Assembly (NCBI RefSeq): GCF_008247605.1
Contig: NZ_CP043420.1
Location: forward strand, 1,736,001-1,800,000
Origin: Kushneria phosphatilytica
Lineage (GTDB): Bacteria; Pseudomonadota; Gammaproteobacteria; Pseudomonadales; Halomonadaceae
DNA length: 64,000 nucleotides
Direction: 5' to 3'
A program made the translations under genes and the position numbers. Shown here piece by piece: positions 55,105-64,000 of the stretch (its first letter is position 1; every line of letters begins with the position of its first letter). Under the pieces are notes generated by a model. That model did no database searches and had not been told where the DNA came from. It saw only the letters and a list, made by a program, of their open reading frames with translations.

Positions 55105-58100
55105 CTACTCTCCATTATTGCGGTTTTGAACATCTTTTGCCCTGGTATGGCCAAGGCTGAAGGTATACAGAATATCCAGCGCCTGATTGGCTCCGGACAC
55201 AGCCTGCAAATACAGGTTCTGTACCAGCTTGTAGCGCAGGGTCAGTTCGGCGATGGGAGAAAACAGACCTACGCCATAGCTGATTTTAAGACGGTCGAAC
55301 AGATAACCACTGACCTTCACCTGACTCTCTTCACCACTACCACTGCTTTCCAGAGAGAGGTCCTGTACCCCAAAGGTTTCGCCCAGGGCTCCGATGGCTC
55401 GACCGCTGCGTGACAGTGACAGGCCTACCAGCGCCGAGGTCAGTGCATCACTGCTGGAACCTCCCTCAGCGTCCGGTGCGCGCCCACGTAACAAATACGA
55501 AAGCGCACTGGATTCATCCATGGTCGGCTCAGAGAATATCTGCAACTCAGGGGCTGATGCAGGCCCTTTGACACGCAATCCGGCGATGACATCGTCTTCG
55601 GTATTCTCCGGATTACGAATGGCCTCGAACTGCAGATAAGGCTGCGAAGGCGGCCCGCTGAAAATGACCTTGCCCTGACGAATGACCAGATCCTGGCCAA
55701 AGGACTGAAAGCGACCATCAACCAGTGAAACATCACCGAACACCTGCAATGCCCCTGCATTCTGCCGCACATTGAGCGTGCCTTCCAGGTTGGTCTTGAG
55801 ACCATAGGCTTCCAGATGCACGTCATCGCCTATGATCACTCTGACATCAATATTGACTGCCATGCCCGCCTGTTCCAGTGACTGGGCACTGGTACTGGCC
55901 CATTCCGGAGTTGCGGATGGCTTCCCGGTAGCGGCATCGCGAGCAGCCTCGTCTTCTTCACGCGTAATGATGATAGCGTCGGAAGAAGGTTTGATCGCTG
56001 AAGGAGGCACCTGGCTGACTTCAAGACGCGCCCAGGGGAGCCGAACACGCCCCCCGATATTGAGCTGCGAAGGGTCAGCAGCGACCTCGATATGGGGTGC
56101 TACTCTCAAGCGCCCATATTCAGGCAATGCAATTTCCAGGGGTGAACCACCACCATCAAGCGTCAATCGTGCCTGCCAGTCAGCAGTAGTAGGCCAGCTG
56201 GCATTGCCTGACAGGGCCCAGCGAGCTTCCCCGGAATCGAGATGGCCTTCAAGGCTCCCCTGATCTCCATTCAGATTCAAAGTAATACGCGCATCGTCCA
56301 GACTCACCGGTAATTGCGAGCCACTGGCACGTACATCCGAAAGTGCCAGTGTGCCATTCAGCAAGGGCTGACGCAGATTACCCGACAGGGAAATATCACC
56401 ATTCAGCGCCCCATTGAGTTGTTCCAGTCCCAGGACCAGTGGGCGATAAGGTGAGAGAATAATCTCGTTGATCTGCAATCGCCCTGTGATTCGGCGATCC
56501 CCCAACGGGTCTTCTACCCGTGTTTGCAGCTGAAGAGTACCAGCATCATCCAGTGCCAGTCTGACCCGGGCCTCGGCAGTCTCGGGAGAGAACCGGGCAT
56601 CAAGCTTCAGGTCGGCCGCTGGCAGAGACAGAGGTTTTCCTCTGGCATCCTGACCCTGCACCCTGGCAGTACCTTCAAGCTGCAAATCAGCCTGCCAGCT
56701 GGTGCCCCCTGCTGACCAACCTGCATCCAGGTGTGCATCACCACGGCCACTGACCTGCCATGGTCTGGGCAAATAATCATCAAGCAGCGCCAGTGGTAAA
56801 TCACGCAGGGCCAGTGAGGCCTGGCCGGAAGCGGCACTCGCGCGAAGCTCACGAATCGAACACAATTCACCGCCCTGCTGTCTTGTCAGGCAGAAAGGTT
56901 GTGCTACAACCCGGCTATTGGTGAGATCAGCGGAAAGGGACAGCGGCTCCTTGAGCGCTATCTGACCCACCTGACTCAGATCGGCAGAGAGATGCGTCAG
57001 CTGTCCCTGATAGCGTTGTGTGACACGATTGAAATTTCCATCCAGCACCAGCGCAGCCTGCTGAAGAGGCATTGCCTCACCCCCGGTAACATCCAGTGTG
57101 AGATGATGCTGACTGAGTCTTCCTGTCAACGTCAGACCCAACTGTTGAAGCTGCTGGCCGGCGGCTTCCAGGGCGCGGGCATCGAGTTTCAGATCAAATC
57201 GTGGATCTTCCAGCCCCTGACTTGTGGCTTTCAGGGAAACAAGCCCGATGCGGTTATCAGCGTAATGAACATGACGGCCGTCCAGGGCAATGTCGGCATC
57301 GGGCTGTTTGAGCGTGCCATCCAGCCTGATGTGACCACGCAGACTTCCCCCCAGTTGCGGTAGTACGGAATTCAGCTGAGGCGCATCGATATCAGCCTTC
57401 AGCGAAAGGTTCTCGCCCACGCTACCCTGGGCAGACACATGGTTGCGTCCCTGCCGCAGATCCAGTTGTCGGATATGCCATACCATGTCGCTGTTACCAT
57501 CCAGCTGCGCCCGCATGGACAAACTGCGTCCCTGCAGCGTGCCGTTGATGGCCAGATTCGGCACAGCCAGCGCCCAGCCACGCTCATTCTGATCGAAACT
57601 ACCCTTGAGAGTGCCATTGAATGTCCCCGAGATCTGATCAGTTACATCCTGCAAACGGAACTTCTCCAGGGTCAGCTCGGTCTGTGCCGCCACCCCATTT
57701 GTCCAGGTGACATTACCCGTGCTGGTGAGACGGCCGCCATGGGTTGTACTGACACTAAACGGCGCCCAATTGAAGTGACGCATATCTCCCACGCCCTGAA
57801 GCGCCAGGTCCAGTGGGCCGAATGAAGGACCGCGCGCCTGCGCCTTCATTGTCAGCTGATAATCGGCGAGACTACCGGTCAGATCGACACCGAGATCACG
57901 TACATGATAGGCGGCCTCCTCACGGCTCTCCAAAGGCCATTTCAATGCTGGCGCATCCAGATGCAGCGCCAACGGAAGATCAGGTGCCAGTAAATCTGCA
58001 TTCACACTGAGTGATGCCGCTACCGTACCTGAAGCATCCAGTTGCAATACAAGCTGACTCAGCGAACCAGTCATGCTCAAGGCCAGTTTCTCCCGCCCAA

Positions 58101-59256
58101 GAGGAGCTCGCTGCATGTCACCATTGAGTGAAAGTGACAGTGGATAATCGCCCGACAGTGTGACCGAGGCGGCCAGGTTCAGATGCCCATCGGGCGAGTC
58201 GACCTTCAGCTCGGAGAGTGTCACCTGATCATCCCGCAGGCTGGCCGCAAGATGTACATTGTTGACCTTCAGGGGATTGGGGCCGACCAGGCGAAAGTCA
58301 TCGATGACGACATTCGGAATATCGACATTCAATGGTAACTGAATGGCCGGCATCCTGATCCGACCTTGCTCATCGGTTTGGCCAAGCAGCGTGGCCAGGG
58401 GGTTGGCCGGCCCCTGACCATCCAGCATGGCAATCAGCAGAGGGTTGCGTGACGCGCCTGCATTGCCCTCCTGGGCGTTCAGCTCGATGATCCCCGGAGC
58501 CAGCACGCTCTGTTCGATGATTGAGGCACGGGCTGCCTGTTCGGCTAACCGAGTCATGACATCATCAGAACCTTCGGCTGCCGATTGCGCAGCAATTTCC
58601 CGGGCACTCTTGATTGCTTCAAGCGTCACGATATCGACATTGACCACCCGCCGCGCCGTACGGACATCCACGTCGCTGCTCAATGGATCAGGAGTATCCA
58701 GGCTCGCCGGCACTGGCAGAATGACATAAGGCGACTGCCAGTGGAGTTGTCCCAATTGCAGTGTATGACCGCTGAAACTGAAAGCTCCCTGTAATGTCTG
58801 CCAACCTGCCCGAGTCCCGTCCGGCAGGAACAAAGTGACATCATTCAGGGCCAGGTGGCGCAGCTCAAGCGGAATGGGGGTCTCGATCCGGGGTATGCTG
58901 CCATCCGGCTTGGCTGTCTGCTCCGGTTGCGCATCACTTGAATTCAGCTTGAGGTGTATGCCCCTGCCTTGCAGCTGATCAATACAAAGGCGCCCTCGAT
59001 AGAGACAGTCACTGGCCCAATTCAGCTCGATCTCTCTGGCATCAAGTGTCATTGCAGGCAGTTCCAGATGCAGCCCACTGATATGAAGGTCGTCCAGCGG
59101 CGCTCCAGTCACTCTTTCGAAGCTGATCAGCCCGCGTGATTGGGCCTGATCCATCAACCAGTGTGTTCCCCAGGGGGAGAGTGCTACCCCCGAAAGGATC
59201 ATGACCACCGCAACCAGCCATGCCATCAACCAGAAAATGAAACGCAAGAGCCTCAT
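55105..59256 (-). CDS. tamB: Translocation and assembly module subunit TamB
   Basis: Very large (1383 aa) envelope-spanning protein that, with TamA, takes part in outer-membrane protein assembly and phospholipid transport between membranes. An N-terminal signal anchor ([20 protein letters not shown]) is followed by a repetitive beta-strand-rich body and the C-terminal DUF490/TamB domain ending [17 protein letters not shown] and a terminal tail. I start at the ATG at 59256, whose A is shared with the tamA stop (TGATG); an upstream in-frame ATG at 59292 is possible. Confidence 0.93.
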   Translation of the reverse strand: MRLLRFIFWLMAWLVAVVMILSGVALSPWGTHWLMDQAQSRGLISFERVTGAPLDDLHISGLHLELPAMTLDAREIELNWASDCLYRGRLCIDQLQGRGIHLKLNSSDAQPEQTAKPDGSIPRIETPIPLELRHLALNDVTLFLPDGTRAGWQTLQGAFSFSGHTLQLGQLHWQSPYVILPVPASLDTPDPLSSDVDVRTARRVVNVDIVTLEAIKSAREIAAQSAAEGSDDVMTRLAEQAARASIIEQSVLAPGIIELNAQEGNAGASRNPLLIAMLDGQGPANPLATLLGQTDEQGRIRMPAIQLPLNVDIPNVVIDDFRLVGPNPLKVNNVHLAASLRDDQVTLSELKVDSPDGHLNLAASVTLSGDYPLSLSLNGDMQRAPLGREKLALSMTGSLSQLVLQLDASGTVAASLSVNADLLAPDLPLALHLDAPALKWPLESREEAAYHVRDLGVDLTGSLADYQLTMKAQARGPSFGPLDLALQGVGDMRHFNWAPFSVSTTHGGRLTSTGNVTWTNGVAAQTELTLEKFRLQDVTDQISGTFNGTLKGSFDQNERGWALAVPNLAINGTLQGRSLSMRAQLDGNSDMVWHIRQLDLRQGRNHVSAQGSVGENLSLKADIDAPQLNSVLPQLGGSLRGHIRLDGTLKQPDADIALDGRHVHYADNRIGLVSLKATSQGLEDPRFDLKLDARALEAAGQQLQQLGLTLTGRLSQHHLTLDVTGGEAMPLQQAALVLDGNFNRVTQRYQGQLTHLSADLSQVGQIALKEPLSLSADLTNSRVVAQPFCLTRQQGGELCSIRELRASAASGQASLALRDLPLALLDDYLPRPWQVSGRGDAHLDAGWSAGGTSWQADLQLEGTARVQGQDARGKPLSLPAADLKLDARFSPETAEARVRLALDDAGTLQLQTRVEDPLGDRRITGRLQINEIILSPYRPLVLGLEQLNGALNGDISLSGNLRQPLLNGTLALSDVRASGSQLPVSLDDARITLNLNGDQGSLEGHLDSGEARWALSGNASWPTTADWQARLTLDGGGSPLEIALPEYGRLRVAPHIEVAADPSQLNIGGRVRLPWARLEVSQVPPSAIKPSSDAIIITREEDEAARDAATGKPSATPEWASTSAQSLEQAGMAVNIDVRVIIGDDVHLEAYGLKTNLEGTLNVRQNAGALQVFGDVSLVDGRFQSFGQDLVIRQGKVIFSGPPSQPYLQFEAIRNPENTEDDVIAGLRVKGPASAPELQIFSEPTMDESSALSYLLRGRAPDAEGGSSSDALTSALVGLSLSRSGRAIGALGETFGVQDLSLESSGSGEESQVKVSGYLFDRLKISYGVGLFSPIAELTLRYKLVQNLYLQAVSGANQALDILYTFSLGHTRAKDVQNRNNGE

Positions 59257-61214
59257 CAGAATTCTGGTCCGATGCCGAAATGCAAACGCCAAGATTTTTC
59301 CTCGTCATCAAGGGGATGGGCAATGTCCAATCGAACCGGCCCTACTGGTGATATCCATCGCACACCTGCGCCAACACTCTTTTTCAGCTCGTTGGGCCAC
59401 CAGTTGTCAAAGGCATTACCGGCATCAAGGAAGGTAGCCCCCCACCATTGACCGACAACACGCCTCTGATACTCGATGGACCCCACCAGAAGATGGCGCC
59501 CACCCAATTGATCTCCATCGCTGTCTTCCGGAGAGAGGCTCTCATACGAATAGCCTCTGACACTGCGGTCCCCACCGGTAAAAAAGCGCAGTGAAGGCGG
59601 CATGTCATGAAAATGGGAAGTGGCAGTCGCCCCAATGGTACTGCGAGCCACAAAGCGGTTGTCATCGCCAATACTGTCAATCCATTGAGTATCCAGGCGT
59701 GTGCGGGCAAAGGTGACATCAGAACCCCAGCGTTTATCCGACACTTCGACCAGCAGGTCCTGTCGGTTACCGTGCATGGGCAGGGTGGGATCATCGGTTT
59801 GTGAATGCGTCCAGCTCATGCCGGGTACAAACAGTAATGCGGTACCACTGTCATTACCCTGGGTGAAATCTTCATAGGTGGTACGTAAATAGGCATTCTG
59901 GGTCCAGCCATTTTCAAAGTTCCACTGCCGGCCGAACTGCACCGAACTTTCAAAACTGTTGGTGTCGCTGGTGTCCTGGTTGGTCTGGCTGAACCCATAC
60001 TGGATGTTGTAATTACCCCGCTGAGGATTGGCCAGTGGCATATTGTATTTGCCACTGAATTCCTGCTCCGGCCCGGAGAGCGTCAGGTCATTGGTCAGGC
60101 TGTCACCCTGGTCATTCAGCCAGGGCATATTCACCGAGAAGCGCACTCGCGGACCAAGGTCAGTGGCATATCCGACACCGGTTTCGAACTGATAACGGTC
60201 GGCCGGGATGACATGCACATCGATCGGCACCCATTTCAGCTGCTCAGCAGCTACTTCGTGATAGATATCCGCGATTTCTGCGGGCGCATCATGCTTATCT
60301 CTACTGCGTTGAGCCGATGCTTCGGGGACGTTTCCATTCGGGGGAGTCTGCGGTGAAGTCCGATCGGCTACCCTGGCGTCCGGTGAAGGCGCCTGAGCAC
60401 TGATGCGGTCAATGCGGGGTTGAACACCGATACCACGAAACCAGTTGGAAGAACTCAGACGCTGATTATAGGTGGCCAGCTGGCCGGCGTCGTAGTAATC
60501 CCCGGGTTTGAAAGGTGCCATGTTACGCAAGCGATTATCGCGGATCTGACTTCCTTCGAACCGAATCTGTCCAAACCGATAGCGTTCGCCGCTGTCCATG
60601 ACCAGAATGATGCGAGCACTGCTCTGCCAGGGGCGCACTTCAATGCGGTGGGTCCTATAGCCAGCGTCGAAATAACCCCTTTGCAATGCCAGTGAAGTCA
60701 GGCGCGATTTCAAGGCTTCATAACTGGCATGCCGCAAGGGCTCACCTTTCATCTTTTTCAGAGCGCTGTCATTGATCGCCTGTTGAAAGACATCGTCATC
60801 CCCGGCCCCACCCGTAACCCGGATATCAAGTGATTTGACAAGTACCGGCTCGCCCGGCTCGATAGTAACGTCCACATGCTTGCGATCGCGAAATCCCAGC
60901 GCAATGTCGGCGTTATAGTAGCCCAGTGCGCGAAGTGCTTCCGTGACTCGATGTCTGACATCCGGTGCATAGCTTTCGACATCTGCACCCGCGGGGATCG
61001 AAACCGGCTGCAACCAGGTCGTCACATTCCTGCTCAGCTCCCCTGAAACACCACTGACAGAAGCTTCAATGGCCAGTGCAGGTGGTGGCATAAGGCTCAG
61101 AATCACGCCAAAGGCAATCAGCGAGATCGCTGCCGGTAACTGCTTTTTTACCGGTGGTGCTCCGAAGCGTGATTGCATCCATGTCAATTTGGAGGGAGTA
61201 GCCGGCCCTCTCAC
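59256..61214 (-). CDS. tamA: Translocation and assembly module subunit TamA
   Basis: 652-aa Omp85-family outer-membrane barrel with a signal peptide ending near PALA, three POTRA domains (about 50-340) and a 16-strand barrel (about 345-652). The barrel carries the family motif GGDRSVRGYSYESLSP (the RGY lid lock) and ends in an aromatic Phe. About 55 residues (270-325), rich in Pro, Ser, Asp and Arg, interrupt the third POTRA. The start is a GTG at 61214 with AGGA upstream; an ATG 12 codons later is an alternative. Confidence 0.93.
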   Translation of the reverse strand: MRGPATPSKLTWMQSRFGAPPVKKQLPAAISLIAFGVILSLMPPPALAIEASVSGVSGELSRNVTTWLQPVSIPAGADVESYAPDVRHRVTEALRALGYYNADIALGFRDRKHVDVTIEPGEPVLVKSLDIRVTGGAGDDDVFQQAINDSALKKMKGEPLRHASYEALKSRLTSLALQRGYFDAGYRTHRIEVRPWQSSARIILVMDSGERYRFGQIRFEGSQIRDNRLRNMAPFKPGDYYDAGQLATYNQRLSSSNWFRGIGVQPRIDRISAQAPSPDARVADRTSPQTPPNGNVPEASAQRSRDKHDAPAEIADIYHEVAAEQLKWVPIDVHVIPADRYQFETGVGYATDLGPRVRFSVNMPWLNDQGDSLTNDLTLSGPEQEFSGKYNMPLANPQRGNYNIQYGFSQTNQDTSDTNSFESSVQFGRQWNFENGWTQNAYLRTTYEDFTQGNDSGTALLFVPGMSWTHSQTDDPTLPMHGNRQDLLVEVSDKRWGSDVTFARTRLDTQWIDSIGDDNRFVARSTIGATATSHFHDMPPSLRFFTGGDRSVRGYSYESLSPEDSDGDQLGGRHLLVGSIEYQRRVVGQWWGATFLDAGNAFDNWWPNELKKSVGAGVRWISPVGPVRLDIAHPLDDEEKSWRLHFGIGPEF

Positions 61215-61261
61215 AGGTGCTGTCCTGTAGGCAAGAGCACATCCATGTCATTCTCCCGCAT

Positions 61262-62044
61262 CTATTGTGCATCCCCGCTATTGATCAGCCCCTGAATGGA
61301 AGCCTGAGTGGCCTCAAGTGAGGTCTGACGCTGTTTCAGGTCGCCAAGCTGGCGGTCCTGCTTTTGCACATGATCTTCCAGTTGACTCACCCGATCAGAC
61401 AATTTAGCCAGCTGTGACGGCAATTGATCCAGCTGATCAATAGTCGATTGCTGCTGAGCCATTCGTTGATTGAGGGCATCCAACCGCTGATCCCGGCTAT
61501 TGGCAGCACTGGAGAGCTGCGATATTCCATTTTGCAGGTCCCCTAACTGATCCTGAGTGCCCTGCTGTCTTCCCTCCATGAGGTCATGAAGCTGACTGAT
61601 ACTCTTGTCCAGCGACTGCTGGGATTGCTGCAGGGCATGTAATGTTTTATCGCGTTGCGCGCCGGCCTGTTGCAGCTGTTTCAGCTGGCCGGGGTCAACC
61701 TCGGGTTGGGATTGTTGTGCCGCAGCCAGGTTGGACAATTGCTGGCGCTGCTGCTCGACCTGCTGCGAAAGTTGATCCAGTTGCTTTCCAAGACCGGTTC
61801 GAGTGCTGCTTTGCTGGCTCAATTGCGCATGCAGGCTCTGACGATCCTGCCAGTAGAGGTAGACACTGCCACTCAAGGCCAGGGCCAGCAGCAATATCAG
61901 AAAATAAAGGGGCCAGAGAGGACGTCGACGTGTCATGGACATGCGTTGGCGACCATGCCGTGATGATTCGGAATCATGGCTCGTCAAGTGATCGTCCTGA
62001 CCGGGCACAATGGCTCGGGGGTTGCGATAGCTGTCATCAGACAT
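61262..62044 (-). CDS. Membrane-anchored coiled-coil protein, unknown function
   Basis: 260-aa protein: a cytoplasmic N-terminus of about 40 basic residues (SMTRRRPLWP), one membrane helix (LYFLILLLALALSGSVYLYW) and a long Gln/Leu/Asp-rich periplasmic coiled coil to about residue 255 (for example QQLDQLPSQLAKLSDRVSQL-like heptads). I know no specific function. It ends 47 nt before the tamA start on the same strand, so it may be co-transcribed with tamAB. Confidence 0.7.
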   Translation of the reverse strand: MSDDSYRNPRAIVPGQDDHLTSHDSESSRHGRQRMSMTRRRPLWPLYFLILLLALALSGSVYLYWQDRQSLHAQLSQQSSTRTGLGKQLDQLSQQVEQQRQQLSNLAAAQQSQPEVDPGQLKQLQQAGAQRDKTLHALQQSQQSLDKSISQLHDLMEGRQQGTQDQLGDLQNGISQLSSAANSRDQRLDALNQRMAQQQSTIDQLDQLPSQLAKLSDRVSQLEDHVQKQDRQLGDLKQRQTSLEATQASIQGLINSGDAQ

Positions 62045-62294
62045 GGGATTTTCGAATCCGAATTCGCGCCTCAGCGGCTTGCAGATAAATGATCATCGCG
62101 TACTCAAGGCGAATGCTACGATGCAATCCACCCTCGAGACCAGTCCGGTTCGAGCACAACCAGGGGCAATGCCCCAATGATGCCAAAGCGCGCACTCTGT
62201 TCCAAAACGGGTCCATTCGTTCCAATCGCCTGATATGCTGGGGTCTGCGCGATAAAGAATCGATTCCTCGTCTCATCATCAGTTGGAGACCCAA

Positions 62295-62876
62295 GTGGCG
62301 TTCGAGCTACCTCCATTGCCCTACGCTTACGATGCATTGCAGCCCTCCATATCGGAAGAAAACCTGCGTAGCCATCATGAAATATATCATCGTGATCTTT
62401 TAAGGCGTCTTGATCGACTGACTGCAGGGACACCAGCCGAATCGCGCTCTCTTGAAGAACTGATGCTTACAGGCACCGGGGAAATCCAGGCCTGCGCCTC
62501 TCAGGCATGGAATCATACCTTCCTGTGGCAATGCCTTTCGCCCTGGGGAGGTGGAATGCCAAAGGGGCAATTGGCCGAAGCGATCAAACGGCAGTGGGGA
62601 AGCTTTGAAGACTTTCAGAATGTTTTCGAACGTAGTGCCCTTGCCCATTTTCAATCCGGCTGGACATGGTTGGTCAGACGCGCCGATGCGCAGCCCGATA
62701 TTGTCAATATCAGTGACGCAGGATCACCTTTGCTGCGGGGATTGACCCCATTATTGGCGATAGACATGTGGGAACATGCTTATTATCTCGACTATCGCAT
62801 GGACCGGTACAAGTACGTTCAGGGCTTCTGGAAGCTGGCAAACTGGGCATTTGCCGAACAGAATCTTGGGGCATGA
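62295..62876 (+). CDS. sodB: Iron-type superoxide dismutase with altered second-shell residues
   Basis: 193-aa Fe/Mn superoxide dismutase, converting superoxide to peroxide and oxygen. Metal ligands are intact: His27, His in QAWNHTFLW, and Asp and His in DMWEHAYYLDY; the Gln in ASQAWNH is the Fe-type Gln. Next to them, the gateway His30/Tyr34 pair of E. coli FeSOD aligns with Tyr31 and Leu35 here (SHHEIYHRDLLRR). The start is a GTG at 62295 with GGAG upstream, giving the canonical MAFELPPLPYA; an earlier TTG is rejected. Confidence 0.88.
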   Translation: MAFELPPLPYAYDALQPSISEENLRSHHEIYHRDLLRRLDRLTAGTPAESRSLEELMLTGTGEIQACASQAWNHTFLWQCLSPWGGGMPKGQLAEAIKRQWGSFEDFQNVFERSALAHFQSGWTWLVRRADAQPDIVNISDAGSPLLRGLTPLLAIDMWEHAYYLDYRMDRYKYVQGFWKLANWAFAEQNLGA

Positions 62877-62884
62877 AAGATGTT

Positions 62885-62922
62885 GAACCGAAGAGGATCG
62901 CCTTGACGATCCTCTTCGGTTC
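62885..62922. terminator. Hairpin between sodB and the dehydrogenase-like gene
   Basis: GAACCGAAGAGGATCG, CCTTGA, and its perfect complement: 16-bp arms between convergent genes; no U-tract. Confidence 0.65.
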
Positions 62923-62948
62923 ATGTCGCGCAAGAAAGCACACGATAC

Positions 62949-64000
62949 CTATTCCGATTCGGAAACAGGATCAGCCTTGCGCCCCACCCCCCGGTAAACC
63001 AGTCCATGACCGGCAACGAAGCCGGGATCGTAAATGTTACGACCATCCAGAATCAGAGGGCTGTTCAAAAGCGTTGCCAGGCGACGCCAGTCCGGATTCC
63101 AGTAACATTTCCACTCGGTCACCAGCATTAACGCATCAGCGCCCTCACAGGCCTGGTAATTGTCATCAACCAGTGTCAGCAAGGGGTGTTCGCCGTAGTA
63201 ACGCGACAGCGAAGGCAATGCTGCGGGATCATGTACTCGAACATGAACATTCTGTGCCCAGAGTGCCTCGATCAATCTCAGCACGGGCGCCTGGTCAATT
63301 CTGGCGGTATTGGGCTTGAAGGCTGCGCCCCAGATAGCAACGGTCAGATTATCGATCTGACCATCATGGTACTGCCAGAACCTGCGAAACAGGGTTTCCT
63401 GCTTTTGCGCATTAACATCGATAACCTGCTTGAGTAGTGCCGAATCACGATTGCTCTGTTCGCCAATACGAGACAGCCGATGGAGATTACGAGCAAAACT
63501 CGGCCCACCGAAGCCACTGCCGGGATAAAGATACTCATGACCAATACGGCGATCGGCCCCCATACCCTGGCGAATGGTTTCGATATCGACCTCAAGATGA
63601 TCCGCCATATCGGCCAATTCGTTCATATAGCTGACTCGAGTAGCCAGCATGCCGATAATGGCCAGTTTGGTCAGCTCGGCTGCACGCCGCGGCATCAGCT
63701 GGAAGACATCTTCGCGCCGATTGAAGGCCCGCAGCAGCTCACGGATCTGACGTTCCGCCCACTCATTTTCGCTGCCCAGCATCCAACGCTCGGGACGCAT
63801 GAACATGCCAAGCGCCCTGCCCTCCTCGAGCATGTCAGGCAGCGCTACGGCAACCTGTCGGTCACGACGAACCAGTTCCTCGAGCTTTTCGGTATGCCCA
63901 ATGGGAAAAGTGCTGTTGTTCACCAGGACGAAATCGTGGGATTCCTTGCTCAGCGTACTCTCTACCCATTGATCGGCATCATGGCGCTGATCAGCCGATA
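62949..64000 (-). CDS. UDP-glucose-dehydrogenase-like protein, 5' end cut by window edge, Ser at the catalytic Cys position
   Basis: The frame is open to the window edge, so the N-terminal NAD domain is missing; about 350 codons are visible. The middle and C-terminal dehydrogenase domains are present: VNNSTFPIGHTEKL (nucleotide domain end), AELTKLAIIGMLATRVSYMNE, and the UDP-binding NLTVAIWGAAFKPNTARID. The catalytic loop GFGGxCFPKD reads GSGFGGPSFARNLHRL: Ser (codon 63498-63500) replaces Cys, Arg the Lys and Asn the Asp. Oxidation through a thiohemiacetal would be impossible, so the enzyme is altered or inactive. Confidence 0.85.
   Translation of the reverse strand, partial: SADQRHDADQWVESTLSKESHDFVLVNNSTFPIGHTEKLEELVRRDRQVAVALPDMLEEGRALGMFMRPERWMLGSENEWAERQIRELLRAFNRREDVFQLMPRRAAELTKLAIIGMLATRVSYMNELADMADHLEVDIETIRQGMGADRRIGHEYLYPGSGFGGPSFARNLHRLSRIGEQSNRDSALLKQVIDVNAQKQETLFRRFWQYHDGQIDNLTVAIWGAAFKPNTARIDQAPVLRLIEALWAQNVHVRVHDPAALPSLSRYYGEHPLLTLVDDNYQACEGADALMLVTEWKCYWNPDWRRLATLLNSPLILDGRNIYDPGFVAGHGLVYRGVGRKADPVSESE

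Overview
The window is a contiguous chromosomal stretch from a salt-adapted gammaproteobacterium, most likely a member of the Halomonadaceae (Halomonas, Kushneria or a relative). The reasons are an ectABC ectoine cluster, a ProVWX-type compatible-solute importer, and housekeeping gene neighbourhoods of gammaproteobacterial type (mltD-gloB-methyltransferase-rnhA-dnaQ, yccA-tusDCBE, tamAB, zur-znuCB). GC content looks like the mid-fifties by eye. No prophage, insertion sequence, CRISPR array or rRNA operon was found. Both ends cut a gene: mltD on the left, and a nucleotide-sugar dehydrogenase homologue on the right.

Layout. 1-9.5 kb: cell wall, glyoxalase and replication genes (mltD, gloB, methyltransferase, rnhA, dnaQ, nudC), an SCP2-domain protein, sohB, an ArsR regulator, ybfF, an exonuclease/GIY-YIG fusion and mntR. 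9.7-12.6 kb: the thiZXY pyrimidine-precursor importer behind a clear TPP riboswitch. 12.6-16.9 kb: a phosphotransferase-like orphan, a K+/H+ antiporter and several small proteins. 17.3-20.4 kb: tRNA-Ser(UGA), yccA and the tusDCBE tRNA 2-thiolation relay plus acpH. 20.3-24 kb: a carbonic-anhydrase-like protein, moeA, moaB, a DUF1244 protein and an XRE-cupin regulator. 24-27.9 kb: a histone-deacetylase-family gene divergent from a Pat-type lysine acetyltransferase. 28-31.2 kb: proVWX. 31.2-39.8 kb: pdxH, DUF2069, wrbA, yihY, smrA, metH and nfuA. 39.8-42.2 kb: a KfrA-like DNA-binding protein divergent from a tyrosine recombinase. 42.2-46.9 kb: sufE and a zinc-starvation cluster (zur; pyrC paralogue, znuC, znuB, hisI, yidD). 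47-53 kb: a small unknown gene, a thioesterase, ectABC, gor and a beta-carbonic anhydrase. 53-64 kb: yheT, tamA-tamB-msrA, a coiled-coil membrane protein, an iron-type superoxide dismutase and the truncated dehydrogenase.

How the genes work together. Osmoadaptation is covered by ectoine synthesis (ectABC), solute uptake (proVWX) and K+/H+ exchange (cvrA). Both solute operons have recognisable promoters with inverted repeats just upstream, and ectB and ectC are separated by a terminator. Zinc economy is organised around zur: a palindrome with a core matching the Zur consensus contains the -10 of the operon that encodes a dihydroorotase paralogue with an altered zinc motif, the zinc importer and hisI.

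The most unusual observations are three enzyme homologues with altered active sites: an alpha-carbonic anhydrase lacking two zinc histidines, a superoxide dismutase lacking the gateway tyrosine, and a UDP-glucose-dehydrogenase-like protein with Ser in place of the catalytic Cys. Also notable are the Zur-controlled QxH dihydroorotase, the KfrA/recombinase pair with palindromic sites between the two genes, and two small genes that long-ORF searches would miss or misplace.
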